This document shows positions 26,301 through 37,777 of a stretch of 64,000 nt of DNA, piece after piece. The stretch spans positions 3,534,001-3,598,000 of the forward strand of contig JARFXM010000009.1 in assembly GCA_029532625.1 (NCBI GenBank), written 5' to 3'. A program made the position numbers and the translations under genes. This stretch comes from Lomentospora prolificans (taxonomy: Eukaryota; Ascomycota; Sordariomycetes; Microascales; Microascaceae). Every line of letters begins with the position of its first letter. The stretch's first letter is position 1. The notes beneath the pieces were generated by a model. It had not been told where the DNA came from. It saw only the letters and a program-made list of their open reading frames with translations, and did not search any database.

Positions 26301-29300
26301 CGACGCGCCAACCCCGGCAGATGCCCGTATAGATGATTGGTCTGTTCCCTCACTCGGGAAGAAGGGAAAGAAGAAGAAGAAGGAAGTAACCTCCCTTGAC
26401 TTCGTACCCGAGCCTGAAGTCGCTGCCGAAACAACCGCGCGTGGTCCTGATACCACGGCTGTAGCTTCTGAAGAACGAGCCGGCCAGGAAGTTCCCGAAG
26501 AGGACTTGTCCTATACCCCTTCGAGCAATAAGGAAAAGGAAAGCATCACCATCTTTGACCCTGAGCACAAACTAGCCCCCGAACCCGGGCCCCGGCCAGG
26601 TCTTGAACCCGTTCCCGCCGAAGATAACAAAGCCGGCGGGAGCTTGGACGATGCTGCCGTTCCGGAAGTTGCAGAGGACCAATGGTCGTATGGCCCCGTT
26701 GCCAATGAGGGCAAGAAGAAGGAGCGTATGACAACTGCAGAGCCTGAAGCTGAGCCTACTCCGGAATCCCAACAAGAGCCGACTCCATACCCTGCTGTGG
26801 CTGATGATAGCACTACTGCATCGGCCGATCCCGCCCTAGAACCTCTTGAAGACGACTGGGCCTCTAAGTCAATAGGCAGAAAAGACAAAAGGAAAAAGAA
26901 GAAACTCCAATCCAACTTTGATCCCAAGGCGCAACCTTCGCCAGATCCAGTGTCTGCAGCCTCGGACGGAAAAGCGGTACCTACCCCTGAAGAGCCACCG
27001 GAAACTCCCGAGGCTGATTGGGGACTTCTCTCGACCGGCAAAAAAGGCAAGAAGAAGAAGAACAAGGGCAAACAAGTAGAAGATATTGAGCCGACCCCTG
27101 AACTAGATGCCCCTTCCGCTACACCTGAATTCCAGATGGTTCAGACCGAAAGCAATACACAGGTTCAGGTGGCCGCCCTTGACGAGCCTGTTGTCGAAGA
27201 CTCTAATACCTCTCTCCCCAAAGAGGCGCCTTCTATCGTACCTGGTAAGCTTGTTTCCCATGCACAGGATTGATTCTATAACAATCGCTAATCTCTTGGT
27301 TAGACTCTGTCTCTCCTGAGGGCCCAACCCCTAACCCACAGCCCCTAGAATTTGCTGACCTCACTCTTGATATGGATGAAACCCCCGAGCGCCCACCCGC
27401 GAGCTTTGACGCTGAACCTACTGTTACTGATACGGAACTACCCGCCGAGGAACCTCCCTTTATGACTTCTAAGAAAGACAAGAAAAAGAAGAAGCGGAAG
27501 GGGCTCGCACAAGATGAATCCGATGCGTTGGTAGTGTCTGACCAGATACCTGCTTCTCAAGTCGAGACCCCCGAGCACACTCTAGAGGAAGTACCGGCCG
27601 ACGACCTACCAGTCGCCGAGGAGGGTGAACTTGCCGACCTAACAGAGCAGAAGAACGATGAGAGCGAGCCAATCCCTTCCCCGCTAACGGGATCCGACCC
27701 TGTGCTAGAACCTGAACAACTTCATACCGGAGACTCTCATGACTCAGAGCCTTGTGCTATCGGTGATCAACAAGAGCCCTCTAGCCTCATTGAAGGACAG
27801 GACCTTGGGCAGGGGGCACCGTCTGCAGAGCCAGGAGATGAGCTTCCTTCTGTTGCGAAGGGAAAGAAGGACAAGAAAAATAAGCGGGGTAGTGTTGTCG
27901 AAGACATGTCTCTATACAACCCCGCTGAATTCCCGGGGCTGCAACCAGAGCTGTCAGGCGACCGCGGCGTACCGGAACCCACTCTTTCAGCCCCAGATGC
28001 CGGGGTGGAAGATGAATGGCTGATCGGGAGTAAGAAAAAAGATAAGAAAAAGAAGAAGGGCAAGAAAGCCCTTTTCGGTGTCTCCGATCCTACTTCTTCC
28101 CTGGAGCAGGCTGAGGCTGAGCCCGTTGTATCTGCCGCAACACCTTCTCTGCCCCTGGCCGAGCTAGTAGAGGATAAACTGCCTGTGTTCGATGTCCAAT
28201 CCGAGGCCGTGCCTCAAGATGAAATCCGAGAGGAGCCTGCTGCCCTAGATGTGATAGGCGATGAGTGGGCGCCGAGCAAGAAGAGCAAAAAGCAGAAGAA
28301 GAAAAAGAAGGCCGACATACTTGCGACAAGCCCTGAGCCGGGATCGTTGGCTAGGGATGAGTCTATTGAGCCTCCCTCTGAAGTTGTTACCGAAGCTGCA
28401 CCACCAGCCGCCCCTGTTGGCATTCCGGTGATTGGGGAATCAGCAGAGCTAGGCTCTATCGAAGGCACTCCCTTTGAGCCAGTCGAGGCCTCCGAAACAA
28501 GCAAGGAGTTGTCACCCCTAGTCGATGAGCCATCTGTGGACGAGCCTGGTACATTATCACCTATTCAAGACGCAGTGCTTCAGGAAACGGCGCCAGGGCC
28601 TTCGGAGTCCGACACTTTCGCCTCTGTCAACAAAAAAGACAAGAAAAAGAAGAAAGGCAAGAAATCAAGGGCCGCGGATGACTGGGACTCATGGGAATCC
28701 GCGGAAGCGCCGGCTGTCCAACAAGGGCCACCTCACGTTAGCGCCCAACTGTCTTCCACTTGCCCTGACTCTGCAGAGCCTGTTCACTCCCTCATCGAAA
28801 TCAGCTCCAGTGAACAGCCTGTCGTTAGCGACCTAGCTCTCGATGCCATATCCTCAATTCCTACCAAGGATGATATTGTCCCCTCTGACCTAAGCGCCGT
28901 AGCGGAGATCGTGCCAATCGCACCCGAAGCGGAGGTGGTAGAAACCTACGAAGAACCCATCCAGGATGAATGGGCCCTCCCGCCAAAAAAGAAGGGCAAG
29001 AAGAAGGGGAAGAAGGATGCTAAGCCTATTCCCGAAACTGGGACGCGAGGACCTTCACGACCGCAATCCCCCACTTTAGAAGCGTCTTCCCACCGAGATG
29101 ATACACAGTATCAGCCCACTGAAGCGCCCAAGGCCAACGAATCGGAAGCCGCTGTCGACAACCTAGTCCCCGTCCTAGAGCCTGAAGCCACTACGAAAAC
29201 CCAAGACCAACCCACTCCCGAAACAGAACCATCGCCTCCAGATGCCTCTGAAGATATAGCTCCTGTCAAGGAAGTGCTAGTGGATGATGACAAGCGTATT

Positions 29301-32300
29301 GCTGATGAAGCTGAGACCGAAGACTGGGGTTTCGCGATCTCGAAAAAGTCCAAGGGCAAGAAAGACAAGAAGAAAGACAAGAAGAAACGAGGGCAATCTT
29401 CCGAAGGCCCCGCCCCAGCTGCATCCCGCACTGTATCTCCCGTACGAGTTGCGGATGACCATCCTTTGTCGCCAACGGAGGAGGATCGGAAGCGTGCGTC
29501 AACCATCGAACCCTCGGTCGCCGAGGACCAAGATGCAGCCTCTGCTGTTGATAATGATAAGCCAAGAGAAAACATCGACGAGTGGAGTTCCACGCCCGAG
29601 GAGAAAGGCAAGAAAGGCAAAAAGTGTGAACCATCAGTTGCTGAAGACCTTCCCCAAGATTCTCCCCCTTCTTCACAGCCCGACGATACTCCGACTGGCC
29701 TACAAGAACTAGGCGATTTGCCTGAGGCCGAGCTAGAAGTGACTAACTTGCAAGAGGGACTGGATAACGAATGGGCCGTTACTCCGTCAAAGAACGAGGC
29801 AAAGAAGGGAAAGAAACGAGTATCTGAGGCCATGACCCCAATCATATCACGCTCTGCATCACCAGTGCCTGACTCCAGTGCTGTCGAAATTCTCGATTTG
29901 CCGTCCGATCTTCGTCCCTCTAGCAACGCTAGACTGGCAGAGAATGAAGCAGCAGACAAGGTATCCACTGAACAGCGGTTCGGTGAGTCTGCCTCCGAAG
30001 AGACTGATACAGTCGGTCATTCGCTATCCCACGAGGACTTACCGGAGACTGCTAAGGCCGAGGCCGCTCACCAAGCTAGCATGGACGAGGACTGGGGCTT
30101 CTCTTTTGGGAAGAAGAAAGGGAAGAAGGGGAAAAAGAAGGGCCAACCCTCCGATTCAATTACTGAAGCAGTATCGCGAACTCTCTCGCCCACTGAGGCT
30201 GCTCGGACTTCCATTCCTACCGACTCCCTCAAATCTTCACCCGCTGAGCCTTCTGAGACAATTTTCAAGGATGAGCCACCAGAAGAGGCCTCTACTGATT
30301 GGGCTTTCTCTGTGACAAAGAAAAAGGGCAAAGGGGGTAAAAAGAAGAGCATTGTTACTGACTCTCTACCGACAATTGACACCGGTCCACTTTCACCCGA
30401 TGCCGGCGAGCCGCGCCCCGACGATCTTGAGGCTAGCCAGCCGGCTGCCACACCATCTTCCGAGCCAGCTCCTGTCGAGGCCGATCTCGAGCCAGGAGCA
30501 ATTGAAGAGCCTCTAAAGCAAGACCCCGAAGACCGGGGTTTCCCTGTCGTGAAGAAGAAGAATGGCAAGAATGGCAAGCAATCAGAGCCCAACGAGTTTG
30601 AAACGCCTACTACGGTAATGTCGCGAGCAGCATCTCCAGTCCGAAGTGAAAAAGATGGCGCTGTGTCAGACGACGTTCAAATAGCTGAGATAGCTGCCGA
30701 GTCTGCCCCGGCTGAATCCGAACCAACCATCACCCAAAAACAGGACTCTGAGTCTCATCTGCTTCTCAGCTTGCCAGCCCAGGATGACAGTCTCGTGGAA
30801 CAACCGGGGAGCATGGTACAACAACTGGAGTCAACAACCGATGCGATATCACCATTTGTGGAGGGAAAGCCTTCGGTTCCTGAACCCATAGCGCAAGATA
30901 ATGAAGACTGGGGTTTTACTCTCACCAAGAAGAAGAAGGGTGAGGCGTCAAAGGCTCAAGTTGAGACAGATGTGGCTGTCGTTGTTGATTCGGCTCCTGA
31001 ACTTGCTCCGGATATGCTCGAATCTGAATCCGCCACATCTCACAATATTGCTCCTGAACCTAAGCCACTCCTCCGGGACACAGAGGACTGGGCAACCCCG
31101 GCCAAAAAGAAGAGGAAGGGCAAGAAAGACAAGAATAAGACTCTCTTTACGGCCGGAGCCGTGACCACCAAGGCCCCTCGGTCTCTCTCCCCCACTCCCG
31201 ATGAGATTGCACCTCCCGAGGCCGAGCCGCTCGAGGCAACGGATATTCTAACCTCTGCCGAACCTCCAAACCCCAGCCAAAGAGACGCCACTGGTCTCGG
31301 TCAAGTTGTAGAGGATCGGAACCTCACAATCTCAAAGCAAGAGACAGCCACCTCTACAGCTTCTCGTCCCGTATCACCTATCCCTAGTGAGCCTCCTTCC
31401 GCAATAGAAGTCTCTGGTGAACCCCATCAGCCTACACTGGAGATTTCTCCAAATGAAGAGCCAGTCCCCCCGGAAGCGGATGAATGGAGCTTTACCAGTT
31501 CGAAGAAAAAGCAGAAACGCAAAAAGAAGAACCAGTCAACCCCGATTACACCCACGCTTTCTCGCCCATCGACACCTGTTGATGATGGGCCGTCTTCCAC
31601 ACCGCAAGCCCTTGACGAGTCTGTTATTCCAGAAATCGCGGACATCCCCACTCAACCTCCAGAACTACAACAAGACGAGGCTGTTGTGGAGAAAGAGGAT
31701 GAGGGAGACTGGGGCTTTGCAAGCTTGGGGAAGAAGGGTAAGAAAGGCAAGAAGCGAGCTCAATCTTCACATGTCACACCACGTATTTCTCGTCCAACTT
31801 CTCCTTCCTTGGGCTCCCCTGCTCTAGAGCAACAAGATTTGGCCACCACATCTACACTCGAGGAAGAGATTATCCGCGATTCCGTTGAAGCCCCGGTATC
31901 CCTAGAGCCCGGTGCAGGCGACGATTGGGGATTAACCTCCGCTAAGAAGAAGGGTAAGAAGGGCAAGAAGCAAGGTACATCTATATGTGAAAACCCTGTG
32001 CCTACTACATCGAGGGCCAATACCTCCCCAGGTGGCGTCATTGCATCAGATCCCGTCCCTGGTGAAACTGTTGAAGTGGTCAAAGAAGACGACGGGTGGG
32101 CGGCACCACCATCCAAGAAATCCAAAAAGAAAAGGGATAAGAAAGTCATTTTAGACTATGGAGCTACCGAAGAACCTGTGAAGCCACCCGTCAGCTCCAC
32201 CGAGAAGATTGCGCCTCCTGTGGAGCCCGAAGTCCCTAATGAGTCTGCTTCCGCCAATGCTGTATCAAGAGATGTAAATGATGTTGGCGTTGTGGTCGCA

Positions 32301-35300
32301 TCAACCTTAACAGCTGAGCAGATTCACAAACCTTGGGATGATTCTCACGAGCCCACACCCAAGGACCGCGAAATTGACATGGCTCCTGCACAGGCGATAA
32401 GCCACATCATTCATGACGCACCGTGTGAGGGATCACCACGACCAGAGAAGAAGCTTAGAGTTGGCAATGTTGATGAGAATATTCTACTTTCTGAGCCTAT
32501 CATCTCAATCGGAGAGTCAAGTACTGGACCAAAAATGGACGACGAGCACGGGGACGACACAGGAATTCTTGACTTTGAGGATGACTTTTTGGGAGATGGG
32601 CCGTCAAGCCATGAGAAGGATCGCGGTTTCGGCTATGATGACCCATTCATGGAGGACATGTATACCAAACCTCGAAGCTTGGCCGGTAAGAAGCCCAAGG
32701 AGGAGTCAATGTCCAAGAGCAAAGAGAACGAGACCACCGCTATCTCCAGCACAGCTGCCGCTACTGCTGGTGCTGTTGCCTCTCTAGCCGAGAGATTCGG
32801 TGGTCAAGTTGCGCGTCCTAAGAAAAAGCAGAAGAAGAAGAAGCTTGTGGACAAGAGGAAAGACAAGGAGCCAGATCTGTTTGATGATCCCGTCCTCTGG
32901 GAAACCAGCGACCGAAAGACCCTACTCGGCGAGGAAGCTCCGGGAGACGTTGATGCATTCTGGGGTGGTGGTGAGAGCAATGAGTCGGAGGAGGTTGAGC
33001 AGCATGAAATCTTGGACATTGCTAAGGGAGCAGATGAGGCTAGCTATAGAGGGGATGTTGATGATGCCGAGTCCAGAAGAAAGACAAAAGGCCCAATGTT
33101 GGCAGATGCTGCCGCCGGGGAAGTAGAAGAAGATATCGGTGGCGATGTTTTCGATGAGGCGATGTCGAGATATGATGCTGCTGAGCTTGAGGAGGCTAAG
33201 ATCACTGAATCACTTGATCCAGAGATTATCGACCTTCGCGAGGAAGTGCCAGGAGTAGTGGATACGAGCAAGGATGAGATTGCAGAGGCACAAGCGCGCT
33301 CAAGAGTAACGGGTGTGGACGAGTCTATGGACATGGATATCGTCAAACCTACCGAGTTGGAGGTCGTGGAGTCCCCAAGAGAGCCGGAAATTCTGGACAA
33401 ACCGAGAAGTAACGAGATGGCCTCCGAACTCGCTACGGCGGAACCCAGAGATATTTACACTACGGCGGCCATCGACGAGCCTAGGAAGCCTGAGACCACA
33501 AGACCGGAGACGCCTGAGCTCAAACCTGACACTGCGGCCCAACCTCCAGCGGAAACGCCCAGAGGATTCTTGGGTAGTGAGGGACGCACACCCCGGGCTG
33601 ACCCTAGGCTCGCCACGGACGCCCTTCCGCGCGGCCGTGTTGCGATGGAAAACACGATGGAATTCGTAGATGGGGATGCCAAGACGCCTAGTAGGACGGA
33701 AGAAGACCAGCTTATGGACGTCACAGAAACGAGAGGAAGTGGCCAGCCGCGAAACCGAGGCTCAGTGGACACTGAAAAAGACAGCAACATCACTCACCCC
33801 ATCATGCGTTTAGAGCGGCCCAGAGAGACACCAGCGGAGGAGGAGAATAACGCACAGCGCGGCCAGTCTAGCATGTACGCTGGCCCCTCTAGGCGATTCG
33901 ATGACGATCTCAAAGATGACTTTGCCGAGAGCCCGGTGTTGGGACGCGAAGAATCTGAGAAGGCAGGATATCGTCAGCTAGACCGCGCGGCTGATGTGCA
34001 CGCAGAGCGCAGGGAAACAGGGCCAGGGAAAGGGAAGTCGCGAAGTTTTACACAAGACGTGTTCGATGATTCTACGTCAACAGTGGATCCGATCTACACG
34101 CCGATCAGGCGGTCAATCTCGCGCGGACTGGAACCAGTTCCCGAAGAATCGGCGGAAGGCTTCACTCAGACAAGTACCAAGAAAGACCGACCGATCAGCA
34201 GGTTCGCACCCGTGACGCCGGACGCCAACAGAGACAGCGGTTTCGTCGCCGACTCGCCTCACGATCAACGGAGAATCCATTGGTCCGAAGAAGGACCCCA
34301 CCGGGATAGTGGCGTGCACCTCAAGGACTGGTCCGATACAACTCGCACAATTAGCCCTGAAGGCTCCTCCAGTTTCAGTGCCAGGGATCGGCCCAAATCG
34401 ATCGAGAAGGTGGAGAGACAACTAAGACGGTCTCCCGTCGGGTATAGAGACTTGCACGAACACCCCCTATCAAGAACACCGGTGCTGCGTGAGCCGTCTC
34501 CGCGACAGGCCACCCCCGAGCCCCAGAAGACTCGACGGGTCTCTTCCACGCCGACACCTGATGGCAACAAGGGACACAGCAAGATCCAGCCTCCGCTACC
34601 CTATGGGAAGCCCGAGGCACCGAGGAGCCATACCGGCGCTAGCGTGGCGGCTCTTGGAGGGCTTGGAGGGCTGGCACGTGCAGTCACGGCCTCTCCGGCG
34701 ACCGGTCAACGAAGCGTCTCAGACAATGCTGCGCGGTCCCGGCTGTCTCCAAGCGCCGAGATCGCGCCAAGACGGGTGGCTTCCAACACTAGCCTCACAC
34801 GGCACAGAACGCCCGAGCCACATAAGTTTAGGCCTGATACTCCAGGCAGCATAAGATCACTCCACAGCGCCACACCTCCTCTCCGGCGCGTCGATCGACG
34901 AATCAGCGGCGACCTTCGATCTCTGAGCCAACGTAGTCAGGTCGGCCAAACCAGCCAGACCGGTCAATCCGGCCCAGCTGAACCCTCCTCCAACACCCGC
35001 AGCCTCGACCACGATCAAGATCAGCGGTCTGCGCAAAGCACTACTACCCCCGTGGCCAACGAAGGCCGTGTCCGCTCCAAGGACATGACCGATGTCTATG
35101 TAAGTCCATTTATTTTTTTTTTCTTTTTCTTTTTTCTTCTCCTTGGAATTCATTGCTTTGCCTCACCTTCCCTCCCCGAGACCCGTGTTGCTGATCTCTT
35201 TTTTTCTTGGTCCCCCACAGGATGGCTATGGCGAGGGTCGCATCGGCTCGCCCCGATCGCCCACTCGGCCACACAGCATGCGCCGCCGACAAAGCATGCA

Positions 35301-36690
35301 AGTGCTCGAACTAGAATCCAAGGTCAAGGAGTTGATGGCCGAAAATCAGATGCTTCTGAAAGAGCGCCAAAATGCAGAACACACCTACTCGCAAAAGGCT
35401 CACTCCCTGCTCGCCGACCGCGACGCCGAAATCGACTCGCTCAAGCGCTCCCTCGAGCTTCTCAATCGCGAGGTCAGTCGCCTAACCGAGGTAAACCAAG
35501 GCCTCAGCGCGGCCAATTCACAGCTCGCGAACGAACAGAATGGTCGATACCGCGACCTCGAACTCCTCCACGCTGCCGCCGCGAGAGAACTCGAGACGAC
35601 GCGCTCGACCCAGGGCAACTTTGAGCAGCGCATTCGCGACAAGGATGCCGAAATTGCAGAGCTCCGTACCCAGCTGGAATCCGCTCAGGCCAAGGTTCGC
35701 GAGATGCAACAACAAATCCTCGAATCCTCGAGGCCAACCGACGCCGAGTTCCTTGATGTTCAAGACGTCGACTACTTCGACCACAGGTGTCAACAACTCT
35801 GCCAACACGTCCAGCAATGGGTTCTACGATTCTCCAAATTCTCCGACATGCGCTCGTGTCGCCTAACGAGCGAAATCAATGACGAGAAGATAATCGACCG
35901 CCTCGATAACTCTGTCCTGGATGGCTCTGACGTCGATACTTATCTCCGCGACCGTGTCCGACGTCGCGATATCTTCATGTCCATGACCATGAACATGATT
36001 TGGGAGTTTGTGTTCACACGCTATCTCTTCGGTATGGACCGTGAGCAGCGGCAGAAGCTCAAATCTCTTGAGAAGCACCTCACCGAGATCGGGCCCACGA
36101 ACGCTGTTCGCCTATGGCGTGCCGTGACGCTAACCCTGCTCTCGCGGCGCGAGTCGTTCAAGAGGCAGCGCGACCTCGATACAGAGGCCGTCGTGCAGGC
36201 TATCCTCGAGACTCTCTCTGTCATACTACCGCCGCCCTCGCATCTCGAGGACCAGATCCAAAGCCAACTTCGACGCGTCATGGCCGAGGCCGTAGATCTC
36301 GCCGTCATGATGCGCACCCAGCGTGCCGAGTACATGATGCTACCCCCCTTGCAGCCCGAGTACAACGCCGACGGTGAGCTTGTCGAGACGGTCAATTTCA
36401 ACTCGGCTCTCATGAACGAGCGCAGTGGCGACAAGTCCACCACCAACGAAGAACTCCAGGCCCAGGGCGCCATTGTACGCGTCGTCCTTTTCCCACTCGT
36501 TGTTAGGAAGGGAGACGATACAGGAGTCGGCGATGACGAGATCGTCGTCTGCCCCGCCCAGGTGCTGATCGCCCGCAATAACCGGCGCAAGTCACGTCAA
36601 ATCACTCCGTCGAGCGACTTTGGCGGCGTTCCCGTCGGCGCCTCGGCGCACGATCTACAGGATGCAGAGTACCTCGAGGGTGGAATCTGA
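14397..36690 (+). CDS. giant involucrin-repeat protein, probable Leashin (LAH) Woronin body tether
   Basis: Exons are 14397-27244 (with one apparent extra T at 20433-20438), 27304-35099 and 35221-36690. With that T removed the coding length is 22,113 nt, 7,370 aa. The N-terminus (about 1-250) is Arg/Ser-rich and contains an FTTFFTAPSEHRRR segment at about 79-92 and a Ser-run then AYGTGF at about 104-123. Residues about 1382-6138 carry about 58 Lys-rich cores separated by acidic Pro/Glu linkers. Six short Ala/Gly/Val-rich hydrophobic segments interrupt the charged chain. The last exon (6882-7370) encodes a coiled coil (about 6900-7050) and a conserved-looking globular domain. This layout of conserved ends and a variable disordered repeat middle is what I know of Leashin, which tethers Woronin bodies to the cortex in Pezizomycotina, and of proteins named involucrin repeat protein. 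The coding call is strong; the Leashin identity is from recalled architecture, not a search. Confidence 0.75.
20433..20438 (+). other. T6 run with apparent +1 frameshift inside the giant gene
   Basis: The upstream frame reads GEFF-R-S-stop at 20445. The next frame continues at once as FF-A-P-N-K-K-T-K-K-G-G-K-K-K, which is exactly the repeat-core motif. Five Ts instead of six would join the two frames with no residue lost. No credible intron fits: the downstream acceptors are purine-preceded AAG, and the skipped stretch looks coding. It is either a sequence error, a strain-specific mutation, or a recoding site. Confidence 0.75.
27245..27303 (+). other. intron 1 of the giant gene (59 nt)
   Basis: GTAAGC donor, GCTAAT branch-like site and TTAG acceptor. 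It splits a codon after one base and regenerates Asp, giving P-D-S-V-S-P-E-G. The frame before it closes 30 nt into the intron and the frame after it is open for 2.6 thousand codons, so the join is well supported. Confidence 0.9.
35100..35220 (+). other. intron 2 of the giant gene (121 nt, T-rich)
   Basis: GTAAGT donor and CCCACAG acceptor after a long T/C tract; phase 0, giving T-D-V-Y then D-G-Y-G-E-G. The intron has no stop in the incoming frame, so retention would read through a Phe-rich hydrophobic stretch and then run out of frame to a stop at 35624. Confidence 0.9.
35221..36690 (+). other. C-terminal exon of the giant gene: coiled coil plus globular domain
   Basis: 489 residues. A heptad-rich coiled coil covers roughly the first third after a short basic Ser/Pro lead-in (LELESKVKELMAEN, then LKRSLELLNREVSRL, and similar). 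Then comes a mixed-composition domain with conserved-looking features: a DHRCQQLCQHVQQW segment, an IWEFVFTRYLFG helix, RLWRAVTLTLLSRR, and a final strand-rich part with IVRVVLFPLVVRKG and IVVCPAQVLIA. It is the only clearly folded part of the giant protein. By family architecture I infer that it serves cortical or septal anchoring. Confidence 0.7.
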
Positions 36691-37442
36691 CCGTGGCCTA
36701 TGAGTTGGTCCACTTTTACCGCTCCCTTGTTACACCTCTTTAGCCCTCCAATACCGTGTTTTCCCTGGCCAAGCCATACCCTTTCGGCGAAGAACTCAGC
36801 TTGAGCCCACTTATCTATTCTCGAAAAACAAGCGAAGATAAACGGCGTTAAGGGCACATATTCCTTACACTTTTACTTTTCTTTTACTTTTCTTTCAATC
36901 ATTTTTGGCTTCACGTCCTGTTTCCATTCCAGTATCTTTGTTTTGCGCTTGTGTTCAGCTGATGACTTGTCCTTTTTTATGTTTTACCTACATTACTATC
37001 TACTACTTCGCAATCTTGTACCTGTTAGCTGCTTGGGAGGCCAAGAAAAAAATCTCTCTGACTTTTCGCATTTTATGCGAGGCTAGATGAAGGAAGGGAA
37101 GGGGAATGGGTTATGGGCCGGATCGTAGGAGCAGGGCGGTGTAATTCTTTGGGTGCTTGTTTCTTGCACTTGGCGCATCCTAATTCAGCCTTGTATTTAA
37201 CTGTTGGTTGGGCGTTTTTGCTACCTTTTTTTTTTTTTCTTGGGAATCTACACATGTTTTAAACTATCGTTTTCGGTCCAGTATTGTTGGTGCCTTCCCA
37301 GTGTTTTTTAAAGGTCTTGACACGCACGCCAGACGTCGACGCCAGGCTGCGCTGCGCTGCGTGCGGCTGGCGTGGTACTCGATCTCAGCGTCAGGCAACT
37401 TATAAAGTCGTTCTTCCTCCTTTCATGCAATCGGCTCTATTT

Positions 37443-37475
<33 letters not shown>

Positions 37476-37777
37476 AGCAAATTTCCCTCGCTCGAAATTT
37501 AGCGCGTCTTCAATACATTTGATCAAATTTGATCCAATCCAACCCCCAAGAAAAGCTCAACATTTATCGTCGACCTCAACGTCAATATACCAACGTTCCT
37601 TCTGGTCTCTCAGTATGAAGATAGCTTAAGACTCAGCCTTGCTACAGCATTATTATTTCCATACACCCAGCAGCGGAGTCTTTTACAAGCATGTTCCGAT
37701 TCGTCAGGCATAACCGGAAGCAAAGGAAAAAGGTACTGTCAAACATAGCGCCATGTATCCCTTACACTTCCCCACTT
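36691..37777. other. convergent 3' region between the giant gene and the Zn2Cys6 gene
   Basis: About 1.1 kb shared by the 3' ends of two convergent genes. T-rich and A-rich runs suit polyadenylation of both transcripts. A (CT)15 microsatellite lies inside. No gene seen. Confidence 0.6.
37444..37473. repeat. (CT)15 dinucleotide microsatellite
   Basis: Thirty bases of uninterrupted CT repeat, 305 bases beyond the stop of the Zn2Cys6 gene within its probable 3' flank. Confidence 0.9.

Larger units (their letters stand above)
18538..32870 (+). repeat. array of about 58 degenerate Lys-rich protein repeats in the giant gene
   Basis: The unit is 40-90 residues: an acidic Pro/Glu-rich linker, an aromatic anchor such as DDWSFTP or DEWGF, then a Lys-rich core such as SKKDKKKKKKG. 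Early units (about 20.7-27.5 kb) favour W-S-F/Y-T-P before a KKDKKKKKKG core. Later units (about 29.0-32.1 kb) favour a KKKGKKGKKKG core followed by SR-x-x-SP. At DNA level the cores are AAG/AAA tracts, but the linkers are diverged, so these are old, protein-level repeats and not a recent satellite. Confidence 0.85.

Noticed and set aside
20533..27273. The second long frame as a separate gene starting at a GTG at 20533
   Set aside because: There is no ATG near its start, it is open upstream to 20410 in repeat-core sequence, and it continues the preceding frame after one T is removed.
29111..29968. Minus-strand frame of 285 codons with Phe-rich stretches
   Set aside because: The Phe runs are the complement of the AAG Lys cores; the same pattern recurs behind every repeat unit.
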